A stretch of DNA of 64,000 nt from Psychrobacillus sp. INOP01 (GTDB lineage Bacteria > Bacillota > Bacilli > Bacillales_A > Planococcaceae). Position 1 is the first letter of the stretch. Every line of letters starts with the position of its first letter. Below are positions 35,283-45,820 of the stretch, piece after piece. A program made the position numbers and the translations under genes. The stretch covers positions 620,001 through 684,000 of the forward strand of contig NZ_CP073315.1 in assembly GCF_018140925.1 (NCBI RefSeq), read 5' to 3'. A model generated the notes under the pieces. It saw only the letters and a list, made by a program, of their open reading frames with translations, was not told the DNA's origin and searched no databases.

Positions 35283-36257
35283 ATGAAAATGATTACTCTA
35301 CAATTAAATAAAAAAGAATTGTTGTCACAATGGCTGCCAATTGGAATAATTATACTGATATCATTTATTGCTTACCCGCTTACTTTGTCAATTATTGGAG
35401 GTTACTTTCTATTTCCATTAACTAATTTATTACATAAAAAATTTAAAATTCCAGTATTTATAAGTGTTTTACTCACTGTAATTTTAATTTTATCTAGTTT
35501 TTTAATCATATTATTTTTTCTAATTCAAACATTAATTGATCTAATTCCATTTATACACGAACATGTTGTTTTACTACCTGTAATGGAAATACAAAATCAC
35601 CCAATATTTATGATGTTTGAAGGCAAATTTCAAACATTACTAAATAAACTATTGAATGATTTATTATTAAATGTAACGCATTTACCTTCTTATTTTTTTG
35701 AGATATTCTTATTTAGTATTGGATTATTTTTTTCCTTAATCGAATCTATTAAGGACCGAGAATGGTTTCTAGTATACTTTCCTAAAAAAGTGCGAGGTCT
35801 TTGCCATAGAGCATTACTGAAATCCTCAACCATCGTAAATCAATTTATACATGTTGAATTTAAGTTATTTATATTAACGTTTATTTTGATTTCTATTGGA
35901 TTCTCGGTATTAGGATTACATAATCCGATTAAATACGCATTTCTCATTTCTTTAGTCGATAGTGTTCCTTTTTTAGGTACAGGCCTAATCCTGATTCCTT
36001 TATGTATTTACTTTTTTTTAATGGAAATGCATATGGTAGGTACTATTATCTTACTTTTATACTTGTTTGTTCAGTTAACAAGACATATTGTCGAATCTGT
36101 ACTCTGGTCATCCACCACACAAATAAAGGCTGTCCACGTCTTTTATTTGAGCGCGGCAGCCATATTAATCTTTGGATTTATAGGAATATTGTTTAGTCCA
36201 TTTATTTATCTATTCGCCCATAAATGGGAAAGCTTTACGAAGACTTCATCACAATAA
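35283..36257 (+). CDS. ytvI: AI-2E family transporter, YtvI-like
   Basis: A 324-residue polytopic protein of the AI-2E transporter family (PF01594), with about seven hydrophobic segments and the central soluble region before a late membrane block (VDSVPFLGTGLILIP, a conserved family element). Members export small solutes or act as Na+/H+ antiporters; the substrate here is unknown. It is divergent from citZ, as ytvI is nearby in B. subtilis. The ribosome site is weak and ATG codons at 35283 and 35289 are both possible. Its 3' end overlaps the fxsA end by 23 bp. Confidence 0.82.
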   Translation: MKMITLQLNKKELLSQWLPIGIIILISFIAYPLTLSIIGGYFLFPLTNLLHKKFKIPVFISVLLTVILILSSFLIILFFLIQTLIDLIPFIHEHVVLLPVMEIQNHPIFMMFEGKFQTLLNKLLNDLLLNVTHLPSYFFEIFLFSIGLFFSLIESIKDREWFLVYFPKKVRGLCHRALLKSSTIVNQFIHVEFKLFILTFILISIGFSVLGLHNPIKYAFLISLVDSVPFLGTGLILIPLCIYFFLMEMHMVGTIILLLYLFVQLTRHIVESVLWSSTTQIKAVHVFYLSAAAILIFGFIGILFSPFIYLFAHKWESFTKTSSQ

Positions 36258-36630
36258 CTTGACCGTTTTTCATCTTCTTGCGAATCCATCTATAAACAAG
36301 TGGTTTAAATAAGTTGCGGGTTGGGGCAAATAAAAGCATGAAGCCAATAATATCCGATATAAACCCCGGGAGTACAACTAATATAGCTCCGACAAATATA
36401 CTAATACCATTTATCGCTGCTTCTCCCGGTGCTTGATAGTTTTTAACGCTATCGGATACCTCACGAAAAGCTTTTAAGCCTTGTCTTTTTGCAAAATAGC
36501 CACCAATTATTCCACTTGCGATGATCAATAAAAATGTGTATCCTACTCCAATAGTTTTACCTGATAGCATTAGAATATATAATTCGAGCGCAGGGATTAG
36601 GATAAACAAACCAATAATCCATTTCATCAT
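36235..36630 (-). CDS. fxsA: FxsA family membrane protein
   Basis: A 131-residue protein with the FxsA pattern: short hydrophobic segments at about 4-20, 27-45 and 73-100, LFILIPALELYILM at the start and LLVLPGF-like VVLPGFISDIIGFMLL in the middle. E. coli FxsA affects F-exclusion of phage T7; the role in Gram-positives is unknown. The tandem ATG codons at 36630 and 36627 are equally possible. It converges on ytvI with a short overlap. Confidence 0.88.
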   Translation of the reverse strand: MMKWIIGLFILIPALELYILMLSGKTIGVGYTFLLIIASGIIGGYFAKRQGLKAFREVSDSVKNYQAPGEAAINGISIFVGAILVVLPGFISDIIGFMLLFAPTRNLFKPLVYRWIRKKMKNGQVIVMKSS

Positions 36631-36655
36631 TTCACCTTCCTTTTAGAAATAGCTT

Positions 36656-36965
36656 AAGCACCCTTTAAACTCAAAACCTATTTCAATCGTTTCCGGCGGG
36701 CTTTGGACAGACTTGTTGCTATAATATTATCGGATATTTTTTTGAGAGGCTGGTCGTGACTGACGTCACGACCAGCCTCCCTTTTCTCGGTAATCTTATG
36801 GCGTTTGTCTGTCCGTCGCCCACCTACAACTTTGGGAAACAGGCCAGTGCCTTTTCAGATAACTAAGGAAAAGATACTTTCTTATTCATAGAGTAAGCGC
36901 CCGAAGATACAATTTCGGTCGCTACTTTGCCTCTTTATTTTGAGAACACTTACTATTTTTCTTTA
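36656..36965. repeat. Fold-back repeat, family A copy 3
   Basis: About 310 bp. Shares CAAAACCT, GGGCTTTGGACAGAC, CTTTTCTCGGTAATCT, AAAAGATACTT and CGAAGATACAATTTCGG with the copy at 19800. The arms GGCG...GGACAGAC pair with GTCTGTCC...CGCC. The central hairpin is a perfect 15-bp stem (36746-36760 with 36765-36779) whose sequence differs from copy 1 at paired positions. Confidence 0.85.
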
Positions 36966-37130
36966 ATCCACTAGTATAAAAGAAAAGCTACTTTCATCTT
37001 CATTAGATAATAGCATTTCTCATTCAAAAATGATTACAAATATTATTATCACTTTCTAAATTTGATCAATCTTATCATCCATGCGATAGGCTATGCAAAC
37101 TCTTCTTGTTGGATACTACTTGCTTAATTG
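36966..37130. repeat. Conserved spacer joining family A and B repeats
   Basis: Counterpart of 31216-31370, with shared blocks at both ends. Together with the flanking repeats it makes a composite of about 590 bp between fxsA and pyk. Confidence 0.6.
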
Positions 37131-37250
37131 ATTGTAGTGAAAGGTGGCGACTCCAGCGGGATAAGCGAGAAAGTCGAGACCCCGCAGGGAGCGTAGCGAA
37201 CGAGGAGGCTCGGCCTCGCCCGCGGAAAGCGTCCGCCTGTAACGAAAATC
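37131..37250 (+). repeat. GC-rich repeat, family B copy 5
   Basis: Begins ATTGTAGTGAAAGGTGGCGA, interior AGTCGAGACCCCGCAGGG, GAGGAGGCTCGGCCTCGCC, ends CCGCGGAAAGCGTCCGCCTG. It is closest to the copy at 47205-47327 in inverted orientation. Confidence 0.85.
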
Positions 37251-37297
37251 ATTAGTATCACTGGATAGATTCTAATATGTTAATACTTTCTCATTCA

Positions 37298-37331
37298 ATA
37301 AAAGCCCCACCTTTTAGGGTGAGGCATTTTT
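37298..37331 (-). terminator. Terminator after pyk
   Basis: GCCTCACCC/GGTGGGGC stem around a TAAAA loop, followed on the minus strand by a short T run. Confidence 0.75.
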
Positions 37332-39092
37332 TTAAATAATGTTAGCATGTCCATGATAGATAAATCCACTTTCAGCATCTATCGTTAATTCTTGACCATT
37401 TTTTATCAGAGTTGTGGCATCTTTAACGCCTACAATAACCGGCACACCTAAGCTAAGTCCTACAACTGCGGCATGGCTAGTTAAACCACCCTCTTCAGTG
37501 ATTAAACCTCTGCATTTTTCAATACTAGGGACCATATCACGGTCTGATCCTAATGTCACAATAATACTATCAGTTGTATCTTGTCCGGCTAATTCTTCGG
37601 CATTATTCACAACTATTGCTTTTCCGAATGCAGTACTTTTACCAATACCTTGTCCTCTTGCAACTAAGTCTCCAATAATATGAACCTTCATCAAGTTTGT
37701 TGTGCCGGCTTCTCCAACAGGTACACCAGCCGTAATCACAACTAAATCGCCATGGGTTACATAATGATGAAGAATACTTTCCTCCACAGCATCCTCTAAA
37801 ATCTCATCCGTAGAGTGAGCTTTTTTTCCAACAATCGGATATACTCCCCAAACTAATGTAAGTTTTCTAGATGGAGTAGCTGATGAAGTCACTGCAATTA
37901 TCGGAACACCAGGTCTAAATTTAGCAATCATTTTTGCAGTATATCCACTTTCAGTTGGTGCAATAACTGCTTTTACCTTTAGATTTATCGCTGTGTGTGC
38001 AACTGCTTGACCAATAGCATCAGTTAGGTTTACGTCACGCGCTTTACTAATTTTCGTTACATTTTCACGATAATCTACTGCATTTTCTGTACGACGAGCT
38101 ATTTTATCCATCGTTTGAACAGCCTCTACTGGATAAAGTCCCGCCGCTGTTTCCCCAGAAAGCATAATTGCATCTGTTCCATCAAATATAGCATTTGCAA
38201 CATCACTTGCTTCTGCGCGAGTAGGTCTAGGGTTGCGTTGCATAGAATCGAGCATTTGTGTAGCTGTAATAACAGGTTTTCCAGCTTCGTTACATTTTGA
38301 AATTAGTTTCTTTTGAACCAAAGGAACTTCTTCTGCCGGAATTTCTACACCTAAATCTCCCCTTGCAACCATTAAGCCATCAGATACTTGAATAATTTCA
38401 TCAATATTATCTACGCCTTCTTGGTTTTCGATTTTAGGAATAATTTGAATATGAGCACCATTATTTTCTTCTAGTAGTTTACGGATTTCTAGCACATCTT
38501 TTGCACGACGAACGAAAGAAGCTGCAACAAAGTCTATATCCTGCTCAATACCAAAAAGGATATCCCCGGCATCCTTTTCTGTCATGCCAGGTAATTGAAC
38601 CGACACACCAGGTACATTGACACCTTTATTGTTTTTTAATGTTCCTGCATTTTGAATATAAGTGGAAATAATTCCACTCTCTTTATCAATTTTTTGCACG
38701 ATTAATTCAATTAGTCCGTCATCCAATAGAATGACTGAACCTTCGTGAACATCCTCGATTAATTTGTCATAGGAAATAGAGAAGCGCTCTAAAGTACCTA
38801 ACACCTCTGTCATCGAAATTTCTATTGTTTGTCCAGTTTGAAGCTCAATAGCACCATTTTCCATTTTATGTGTGCGAATTTCCGGTCCTTTTGTATCCAA
38901 TAAAATCCCAACAACTTTACCTGTTTTCTTAGATACTTTACGAATCGTTTGAATTCTTGCAGAATGTTCCTCGTGATTTCCATGTGAGAAATTCAATCTG
39001 GCAACATTCATACCAGCATTAATTAATTTCTCTAACATTTCCTCTGATTCACTTGCGGGTCCAATTGTACAAACTATTTTAGTTTTTCTCAT
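37332..39092 (-). CDS. pyk: Pyruvate kinase
   Basis: A 586-residue pyruvate kinase with the usual catalytic domains (about 1-475) and the extra C-terminal PEP-utiliser-like domain found in Bacillaceae. Visible are [25 protein letters not shown], the active-site [23 protein letters not shown] and MLSGETAAG. The tail holds [20 protein letters not shown], a PEP-utiliser motif. Start is the ATG at 39092 after AAAGGA; a frame extending to 39191 would overlap pfkA and has no ribosome site. Coupled with pfkA. Confidence 0.96.
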   Translation of the reverse strand: MRKTKIVCTIGPASESEEMLEKLINAGMNVARLNFSHGNHEEHSARIQTIRKVSKKTGKVVGILLDTKGPEIRTHKMENGAIELQTGQTIEISMTEVLGTLERFSISYDKLIEDVHEGSVILLDDGLIELIVQKIDKESGIISTYIQNAGTLKNNKGVNVPGVSVQLPGMTEKDAGDILFGIEQDIDFVAASFVRRAKDVLEIRKLLEENNGAHIQIIPKIENQEGVDNIDEIIQVSDGLMVARGDLGVEIPAEEVPLVQKKLISKCNEAGKPVITATQMLDSMQRNPRPTRAEASDVANAIFDGTDAIMLSGETAAGLYPVEAVQTMDKIARRTENAVDYRENVTKISKARDVNLTDAIGQAVAHTAINLKVKAVIAPTESGYTAKMIAKFRPGVPIIAVTSSATPSRKLTLVWGVYPIVGKKAHSTDEILEDAVEESILHHYVTHGDLVVITAGVPVGEAGTTNLMKVHIIGDLVARGQGIGKSTAFGKAIVVNNAEELAGQDTTDSIIVTLGSDRDMVPSIEKCRGLITEEGGLTSHAAVVGLSLGVPVIVGVKDATTLIKNGQELTIDAESGFIYHGHANII

Positions 39093-39129
39093 AGTACAGT
39101 CCTTTCTATAATGGGAAGGTGCTTCCTCA

Positions 39130-40089
<960 letters not shown>

Positions 40090-40173
40090 CTATTTCTCCT
40101 CCATACAATGAATTTCATAATACAAGCTTATCATGAAATGAATTAAAAAAAAATGCGTCGCTCCTGACGCATT

Positions 40174-41127
40174 TTATTCATTAAATTCCCCTATATTTTT
40201 AAATTTAGAATATCGATTTTCAATTAGCTCATCTGGTGCTAAATTCTCTAATTGTTTTAATGAAGTAAGGAGGGTTTCCTTCATATATTTAGCCTGTGTA
40301 GCTATATCTTTATGAGCTCCTCCATGAACTTCAGTGATGACTGTATCAATGATACCCATTTTCTTTAAATCTGGAGCAGTAATTTTCATCGCTTCTGCAG
40401 CTTGTTTTGCCAAGGATGCATCCTTCCAAAGAATCGATGCAGCTCCTTCTGGTGAAATAACGGAGTACGTAGAGTTTTCTAACATATGAATATGATTAGC
40501 AACACCTAATGCTAATGCTCCTCCACTTCCACCTTCTCCAATAACAACACTTATTACCGGCACTTTAAGTCCAGCCATTTCTACTAAGTTTCTAGCAATG
40601 GCTTCACTTTGACCACGTTCCTCCGCTGCTTTTCCTGGATAAGCACCTTTTGTATCAATCATACAAATTATCGGACGATTAAACTTTTCCGCTTGTTTCA
40701 TTAATCGCAAGGCTTTTCGATAGCCCTCTGGATGAGGCATACCAAAATTACGTTTAATATTCTCTTTTGTATCTAATCCTCTTTGATGTCCAATTATTGT
40801 TATTGGTTTCCCTTCAAACAACGCTATTCCACCTATAATCGCTGCATCGTCACCGAAAAATCTATCTCCGTGGAGTTCAATAAATTCTGTACATAATAAT
40901 TGAATATAATCTCTTGTTGTGGGACGACTAGGATGACGAGCAACCTGAACCCGGTCCCAAGGTTCCATATTTTCATATATCTCTTGCTCTAATTTTTCTA
41001 GTCTTGCTTCCAAATTGACGATTTCTACTGACATATCTACGTCAGCACTTTCTGTATACTCTTTCAATTCTTCTATTTTTGTTTTTAATTGTACAATTGG
41101 TTCTTCAAAAGGTAGTACTTTTACCAT
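40174..41127 (-). CDS. accA: Acetyl-CoA carboxylase carboxyltransferase alpha subunit
   Basis: A 317-residue subunit with an N-terminal coiled region (about 5-45), [17 protein letters not shown], and the crotonase-like core with [12 protein letters not shown]. With AccD it transfers carboxyl from biotin to acetyl-CoA to give malonyl-CoA, the first step of fatty acid synthesis. Its start overlaps the accD end by 7 nt. Confidence 0.97.
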   Translation of the reverse strand: MVKVLPFEEPIVQLKTKIEELKEYTESADVDMSVEIVNLEARLEKLEQEIYENMEPWDRVQVARHPSRPTTRDYIQLLCTEFIELHGDRFFGDDAAIIGGIALFEGKPITIIGHQRGLDTKENIKRNFGMPHPEGYRKALRLMKQAEKFNRPIICMIDTKGAYPGKAAEERGQSEAIARNLVEMAGLKVPVISVVIGEGGSGGALALGVANHIHMLENSTYSVISPEGAASILWKDASLAKQAAEAMKITAPDLKKMGIIDTVITEVHGGAHKDIATQAKYMKETLLTSLKQLENLAPDELIENRYSKFKNIGEFNE

Positions 41128-41993
41128 TTTGCGCCCTCCTTAGTCGTATGAAGATGAACGATGGAAGCAACTTTTTCCCGCATTTCTTTTCGATGAATTA
41201 TGGCATCCAGCTGTCCATGATTCATTAAAAACTCAGCAGTTTGAAAATCTTCTGGAAGTTTTTCTCGCACTGTCTGTTCAATCACTCGTCTACCAGCGAA
41301 GCCAATTAAAGCTTTAGGTTCGGCAATATTAATATCTCCTACAGATGCAAAGCTTGCAGAAACTCCACCAGTTGTAGGATGCGTAAGAATTGAAATATAC
41401 AATAGTCCATGATCACTATGTCTTCTTAATGCTACAGACGTTTTTGCCATTTGCATTAGGGAAAGGACACCTTCTTGCATTCTAGCTCCTCCACTTGCAG
41501 TGAAAATAATAAAAGGAATACCAAGCTCTGTTGCTTTCTCAACAGCTCTCGTAATTTTCTCGCCTACTACTGAACCCATTGATCCCATTCTAAAATGTGA
41601 ATCCATAATTGCTACAACGACTTGTTGTCCATCTAGTTGTCCAATTCCTGTAAGAACAGCTTCATTCAATCCCGTCTTTTGTGCATCTGCCTTTATCTTT
41701 TCCGTATAACTTGGGAAATTCAAAGGATTTACTGTTTCTAAATGATCATCCATCGACTCAAATGTATTTTCATCTAGAAAAATTTCTACACGCTCCCAGG
41801 CAGTCATTTTCATATGGTGATCACATGTAGGACATACCTTTAAATTCTTCATCAAGTCTTTTGTAAATACATTTTTTCTACACTCAGGACATTTCATCAT
41901 AATACCTTCTGGCACATCATTTTTTGCTTTTTCAGTAGGTATTGTAGCATATTTTTTCTTCTGATTTTTTCTAAATATATCTCGAATGCTCAT
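41121..41993 (-). CDS. accD: Acetyl-CoA carboxylase carboxyltransferase beta subunit
   Basis: A 290-residue subunit with an N-terminal four-cysteine zinc ribbon ([20 protein letters not shown], then PTCDHH) and the carboxyltransferase core ([33 protein letters not shown]). Partner of AccA. It begins one base after the stop of a FadR-type regulator, so the three genes are probably one transcript. Confidence 0.97.
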   Translation of the reverse strand: MSIRDIFRKNQKKKYATIPTEKAKNDVPEGIMMKCPECRKNVFTKDLMKNLKVCPTCDHHMKMTAWERVEIFLDENTFESMDDHLETVNPLNFPSYTEKIKADAQKTGLNEAVLTGIGQLDGQQVVVAIMDSHFRMGSMGSVVGEKITRAVEKATELGIPFIIFTASGGARMQEGVLSLMQMAKTSVALRRHSDHGLLYISILTHPTTGGVSASFASVGDINIAEPKALIGFAGRRVIEQTVREKLPEDFQTAEFLMNHGQLDAIIHRKEMREKVASIVHLHTTKEGAKW

Positions 41994-42638
41994 TTATACA
42001 TCTCCCCTATTAATTAACAAAAGCCATTCATTATATAGAGATATCGCTTGGTGTTCTTCTCCATTTTGCATAGCAGTAAGAAGCTGAATCCAATGGGATT
42101 TCTCTTCTAGACTCATATTCTCTAAGTAAGGCTCTCCTGCAAACTGTTTTAACAAAAACCATATTTTTAAACCTAATCGATTATTGGAGATGATTATAAT
42201 TTCACGAATTATATCTTCTCGAATTATTTCTTCTACTATAAGTTTTTCTTTAAAGGCGTCCCATATATGTAGTTCATAAAGTCTCTTAGAGTTACTAATT
42301 GTATGGATTGCATCTTTTTCTAACGCATGTCTCGTTGTATGCACATCTTCCTTCGATTTAGACTCTTGTAGGATAAATGTAGATAGCACCTCAACTAGTC
42401 GATGCTTGCGATAATCCGATAGAAAAGTACCTTCTCCTCGACGTGTTTCTATTAAACCGAGTAATTCTAAACTCCTAAGTGCTTCCCTGACTGTTGATCT
42501 GCCTACTTGAAGTCGCTCTGCTAGTTCCCTTTCAGAAGGCAATTTACCACCAACAGCAACATTTTCTTCTGTAATTAGCTGTCTCAACTGCTTTACTATT
42601 TCCAGAAACATTTTTTTAGGATTATTAGTTGGGTTCAT
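41994..42638 (-). CDS. FadR-type GntR transcriptional regulator
   Basis: A 214-residue GntR family protein. The N-terminal winged helix (about 8-75) has the signature KLPSERELAERLQVGRSTVREALRSLELLGLIETRRGEGTF in pieces recognisable as PSERELAERLQVGRSTV and REALRSLELLGL. The C-terminal helical part (about 85-210) is FCD-like but poorly conserved. It directly precedes accD-accA, and its own promoter contains an operator with the FadR core TGGTCNGACCA. A role in controlling malonyl-CoA synthesis in response to an acyl-CoA or related ligand is likely but inferred. Confidence 0.85.
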   Translation of the reverse strand: MNPTNNPKKMFLEIVKQLRQLITEENVAVGGKLPSERELAERLQVGRSTVREALRSLELLGLIETRRGEGTFLSDYRKHRLVEVLSTFILQESKSKEDVHTTRHALEKDAIHTISNSKRLYELHIWDAFKEKLIVEEIIREDIIREIIIISNNRLGLKIWFLLKQFAGEPYLENMSLEEKSHWIQLLTAMQNGEEHQAISLYNEWLLLINRGDV

Positions 42639-42665
42639 TTAGCCTCACTCTTCCATAAATTACAA

Positions 42666-42680
42666 AGTGGTCTGACCACT
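42666..42680. promoter_or_regulatory. FadR/GntR-type operator
   Basis: AGTGGTC-T-GACCACT, a perfect 7-bp inverted repeat with a one-base centre. The core TGGTCTGACCA is the same as in E. coli FadR sites as I recall them. It lies just downstream of the -10 box, across the likely start of transcription. Confidence 0.8.
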
Positions 42681-42690
42681 CATAGTTAAT

Positions 42691-42719
42691 AGCATACAAA
42701 AGATTTGCACAAACGTAAA
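42691..42719 (-). promoter_or_regulatory. Promoter of the fadR-like/accDA transcript
   Basis: Minus strand TTTACG (42714-42719), 17 nt, TATGCT (42691-42696). Both boxes are moderate matches. Confidence 0.5.
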
Positions 42720-42720
42720 G

Positions 42721-42749
42721 AAAAAACTGCATATTAGATATGCAGTTTA
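42721..42749 (-). terminator. Terminator after dnaE
   Basis: Perfect 11-bp stem AAACTGCATAT/ATATGCAGTTT with a 3-nt loop and T run on the minus strand. Confidence 0.88.
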
Positions 42750-45700
42750 CTTCTCCATATATTTAGTAATAATTTGAGAGCGACCGTTTCTACGCTCTGA
42801 CTTTCCAGTGATAACAAGCATTTCCTGCTCTTTTAATAACGTATTGAATTTTGCATATTCCTCTGGAAAAAGTGTTACTGACAAGCTACCAGTATCGTCC
42901 TGTACAGTTAGAAAAGCCATTGCTTCTCCTTTTTTTGTACGAATTCGTTTTATGTCCTGTATTAGTCCAACTATCTTTACAGGCATATCTCTTGTTGTCT
43001 GCAATATATCCCAAATATTTATAAATTTATCTGTTAACATTTTCTTCTTAGAAACTGTAGGATGCTCTGAGAAGTATTGACCTAAAACTTCTTTTTCAAA
43101 TTGTAGCTTCTCCATAATTGGAAGTGGATCTGATTTTATATACTTAGACTTTCCAAAGTGGGAAGCATCGCCACCAAATAAATCTGATTCCTCTGTGGGA
43201 CTTATCAATTCAGCATATTTAACAGCGGCGTCTAAAGTAGCTAGCAGAGTCGATCTCTCAAAACCGAATTCATCTAGAGCGCCTGCTTTGATCAATGGTT
43301 CTACATTTTTTCTTGTAAAATGAACAGCTGACAAATCAGAAGCTAAGTCAAATATATCTTCCCATTTGGTTTCTCGTTCCATACGTTTCTGTAATAATTT
43401 TTGTATAAAATTATAGGAAACCCCTTTTATGGCTTGTAAACCAAACCGCACTCCTCCTCTTTCAACTGTGAAGAAGCGTTGACTACGAAAAATAGAGGGA
43501 GCAAGAATCGCCATGTCTTTTTGTTTCATTTCCATCATTAACTCATTTATCTTCGCTTGGTTTCCGGTAGCTATGCTCAATAATGCACTATAAAAAGCTA
43601 CTGGGAAATGTGCTTTTAAATAAGCCATTTGAAAAGAAATAACGCTATAGGCTACAGCATGACTTTTTGGAAAACCATAGTCAGCAAATCGGACGATTAA
43701 ATCATAAACTGCTGAAGCTGACTGTTCCGAATGCCCCTCTAGAATAGCTTTTTGAACAAAATGTACACGTTCACTTTGTAAAACTTCTCGATTTTTTTTG
43801 CTCACAGCTCTACGTAACAAATCGGCTTCTCCGAAAGTAAATCCAGCCATTTTAGAGGCAATTTGCATAATCTGCTCCTGGTAAACTATAATGCCATAGG
43901 TTTCTTTTAAAATCGGCTCTAATATGGGATGTTCGTAGGATACGGGAGCCTGCCCTGCTTTTCGTTTTGCATATAGAGGTATGCTTTCCATTGGACCTGG
44001 GCGAAATAATGCGTTTACTGCAACTACATCCTCAAACTTTGTTGGATTGATTTGTTTTAGGGCTTGTCGCATTCCGGCAGATTCTAATTGAAATACACCT
44101 GTAGTATCTCCTTGCTGGAGTAGCCGAAAGGTCAATTCATCATGTAGCGGAATTTCCGTTAATTTAAATGGGTTTGATTGCTTATAATTTATGATCTTCA
44201 AAATTCTTTCAATAATGGTCAAATTTCGTAGCCCTAAAAAGTCCATTTTGAGTAATCCAACTTGTTCTACTTCTTTCATCGGCCATTGAGTTAAATAGAT
44301 ATCCTCATGCCCACCTTGAATAGGAATAACATCCACCAAAGAAACTGGTGATAATACCACACCTGCTGCATGTGTAGAGGCATTCCTTGGTAGCCCCTCT
44401 AAAGCAAGTGCGACTTGAAACCATTTTTTTCGAATGTCTTCTGTTTGTATAAACTCACGCAATTTCTCAGACATAGTATATGCTTCATTTAACGTGATTC
44501 CGGGCTTTGCAGGTATAAAAGAAGAAATAGCTTCCAAGGTGGTGGACTCAAATCCAAACACTCTAGCAACTTCTCTAGCAGCAGCTTTTGCTGACAATGT
44601 ACCAAACGTAATAATTTGGGAGACATAGTTCTTTCCATACTTCTCTACGACATATTGAATAACTTCCATCCTTCTCGAATCCGCAAAATCAATATCAATA
44701 TCCGGCATTGTAATTCGTTCTGGATTTAAAAACCGCTCAAAAAGTAAACCATACCGAAGGGGATCTACGTCGGTAATATTCAAAGAAAATGCTACAAGTG
44801 AGCTGGCGGAAGATCCACGACCCGGACCGGTTAATATGTTTTGTTGTTTAGAAAACTTCACAAAATCCTGAACGATTAAAAAATAGTCCTCATAGTTCAT
44901 TTGGTTAATAATGGACAATTCATAATTTAGACGCTCTAAATATGGTTTCGTAATTTCCTTTATCCGTTTACTCAGTCCATCCTCACAAAGCTCTCTTAAG
45001 AAGTCCTTAGAATTCTTCGTTTCGGGCAATGGATATTTAGGCATAATCAAAGCTGTTTTTTCTATAGTAACATTACAGCTATTTAGCATCTGCTCTGTGT
45101 TTTCAATCCAGTTTGGAACATCTGAAAACCATTCACTCCATTCTTCACCAGAAAGGAGATGAAGGGAATTGGAAGATGGTTTTAAGCGAGCATGATCATT
45201 CATTTTAAGCGATTGATCCATCGCATTTAATACTTCATATGCGAAAGCATCTTCTTTTTCTATGTATCGACTCATATGGAATGCAGTAATTGGTATAGAC
45301 AACTGTTCACCCAACTGGATGATTATTTCTTCGTAGTCTAGTTTTTCACCGTTAGGTCGGTCCATTGCTAGGTAGAAATTTACATGTCCAAATATCCTTT
45401 GTAATTCAGTAAGCTGCTCTAACGAAGTAGAAGACTCTCCTTTGTAAACAGCGATCAATCCACTTTTATATGCTTCTAACCATCTCTTAGGTAGCGTTGT
45501 AATATCTCTTGTCTCGATACTACTTGATATTTTTAACAAATTTTCATAACCATTATGATCTTTAGCGTATAACACCAGACCTACAATATTTGACTCTAAT
45601 TGAACATTTACGGTGAGTCCAAGTACAGGTTTAATCTTTTGCGCATGTAATGCATGCCAAAAAGGCAGTAATCCATACAATCTACTATTTGTTATGGCAG

Positions 45701-45806
45701 CTGCCCTCGCATTATTCTGTTTTAGCTTTTGCGTAAGTGGTTCCAATTGTATTGTGCTCTTCAGCATATCCGCCGATGTCACAATTTGTGGATATACTGT
45801 TTTCAT
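42747..45806 (-). CDS. dnaE: DNA polymerase III alpha subunit DnaE, reduced form
   Basis: A 1019-residue family C polymerase. The palm has the catalytic MPDIDIDFADSRR (about 360) and TGPGRGSSASSLVAF; LLKMDFLGLRNLT and the Hx helix-hairpin-helix region follow, and an OB-fold lies near the end (MAFLTVQDDTGSLSVTLF). At the N-terminus the PHP domain is present but its metal motif HxHSxYS is replaced by YPQIVTSADM. The protein stops just after the OB fold, about 100 residues short of B. subtilis DnaE. In Firmicutes DnaE extends the RNA primer before PolC takes over. Confidence 0.93.
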   Translation of the reverse strand: MKTVYPQIVTSADMLKSTIQLEPLTQKLKQNNARAAAITNSRLYGLLPFWHALHAQKIKPVLGLTVNVQLESNIVGLVLYAKDHNGYENLLKISSSIETRDITTLPKRWLEAYKSGLIAVYKGESSTSLEQLTELQRIFGHVNFYLAMDRPNGEKLDYEEIIIQLGEQLSIPITAFHMSRYIEKEDAFAYEVLNAMDQSLKMNDHARLKPSSNSLHLLSGEEWSEWFSDVPNWIENTEQMLNSCNVTIEKTALIMPKYPLPETKNSKDFLRELCEDGLSKRIKEITKPYLERLNYELSIINQMNYEDYFLIVQDFVKFSKQQNILTGPGRGSSASSLVAFSLNITDVDPLRYGLLFERFLNPERITMPDIDIDFADSRRMEVIQYVVEKYGKNYVSQIITFGTLSAKAAAREVARVFGFESTTLEAISSFIPAKPGITLNEAYTMSEKLREFIQTEDIRKKWFQVALALEGLPRNASTHAAGVVLSPVSLVDVIPIQGGHEDIYLTQWPMKEVEQVGLLKMDFLGLRNLTIIERILKIINYKQSNPFKLTEIPLHDELTFRLLQQGDTTGVFQLESAGMRQALKQINPTKFEDVVAVNALFRPGPMESIPLYAKRKAGQAPVSYEHPILEPILKETYGIIVYQEQIMQIASKMAGFTFGEADLLRRAVSKKNREVLQSERVHFVQKAILEGHSEQSASAVYDLIVRFADYGFPKSHAVAYSVISFQMAYLKAHFPVAFYSALLSIATGNQAKINELMMEMKQKDMAILAPSIFRSQRFFTVERGGVRFGLQAIKGVSYNFIQKLLQKRMERETKWEDIFDLASDLSAVHFTRKNVEPLIKAGALDEFGFERSTLLATLDAAVKYAELISPTEESDLFGGDASHFGKSKYIKSDPLPIMEKLQFEKEVLGQYFSEHPTVSKKKMLTDKFINIWDILQTTRDMPVKIVGLIQDIKRIRTKKGEAMAFLTVQDDTGSLSVTLFPEEYAKFNTLLKEQEMLVITGKSERRNGRSQIITKYMEK

Positions 45807-45820
45807 TTAAACACCTCAAT

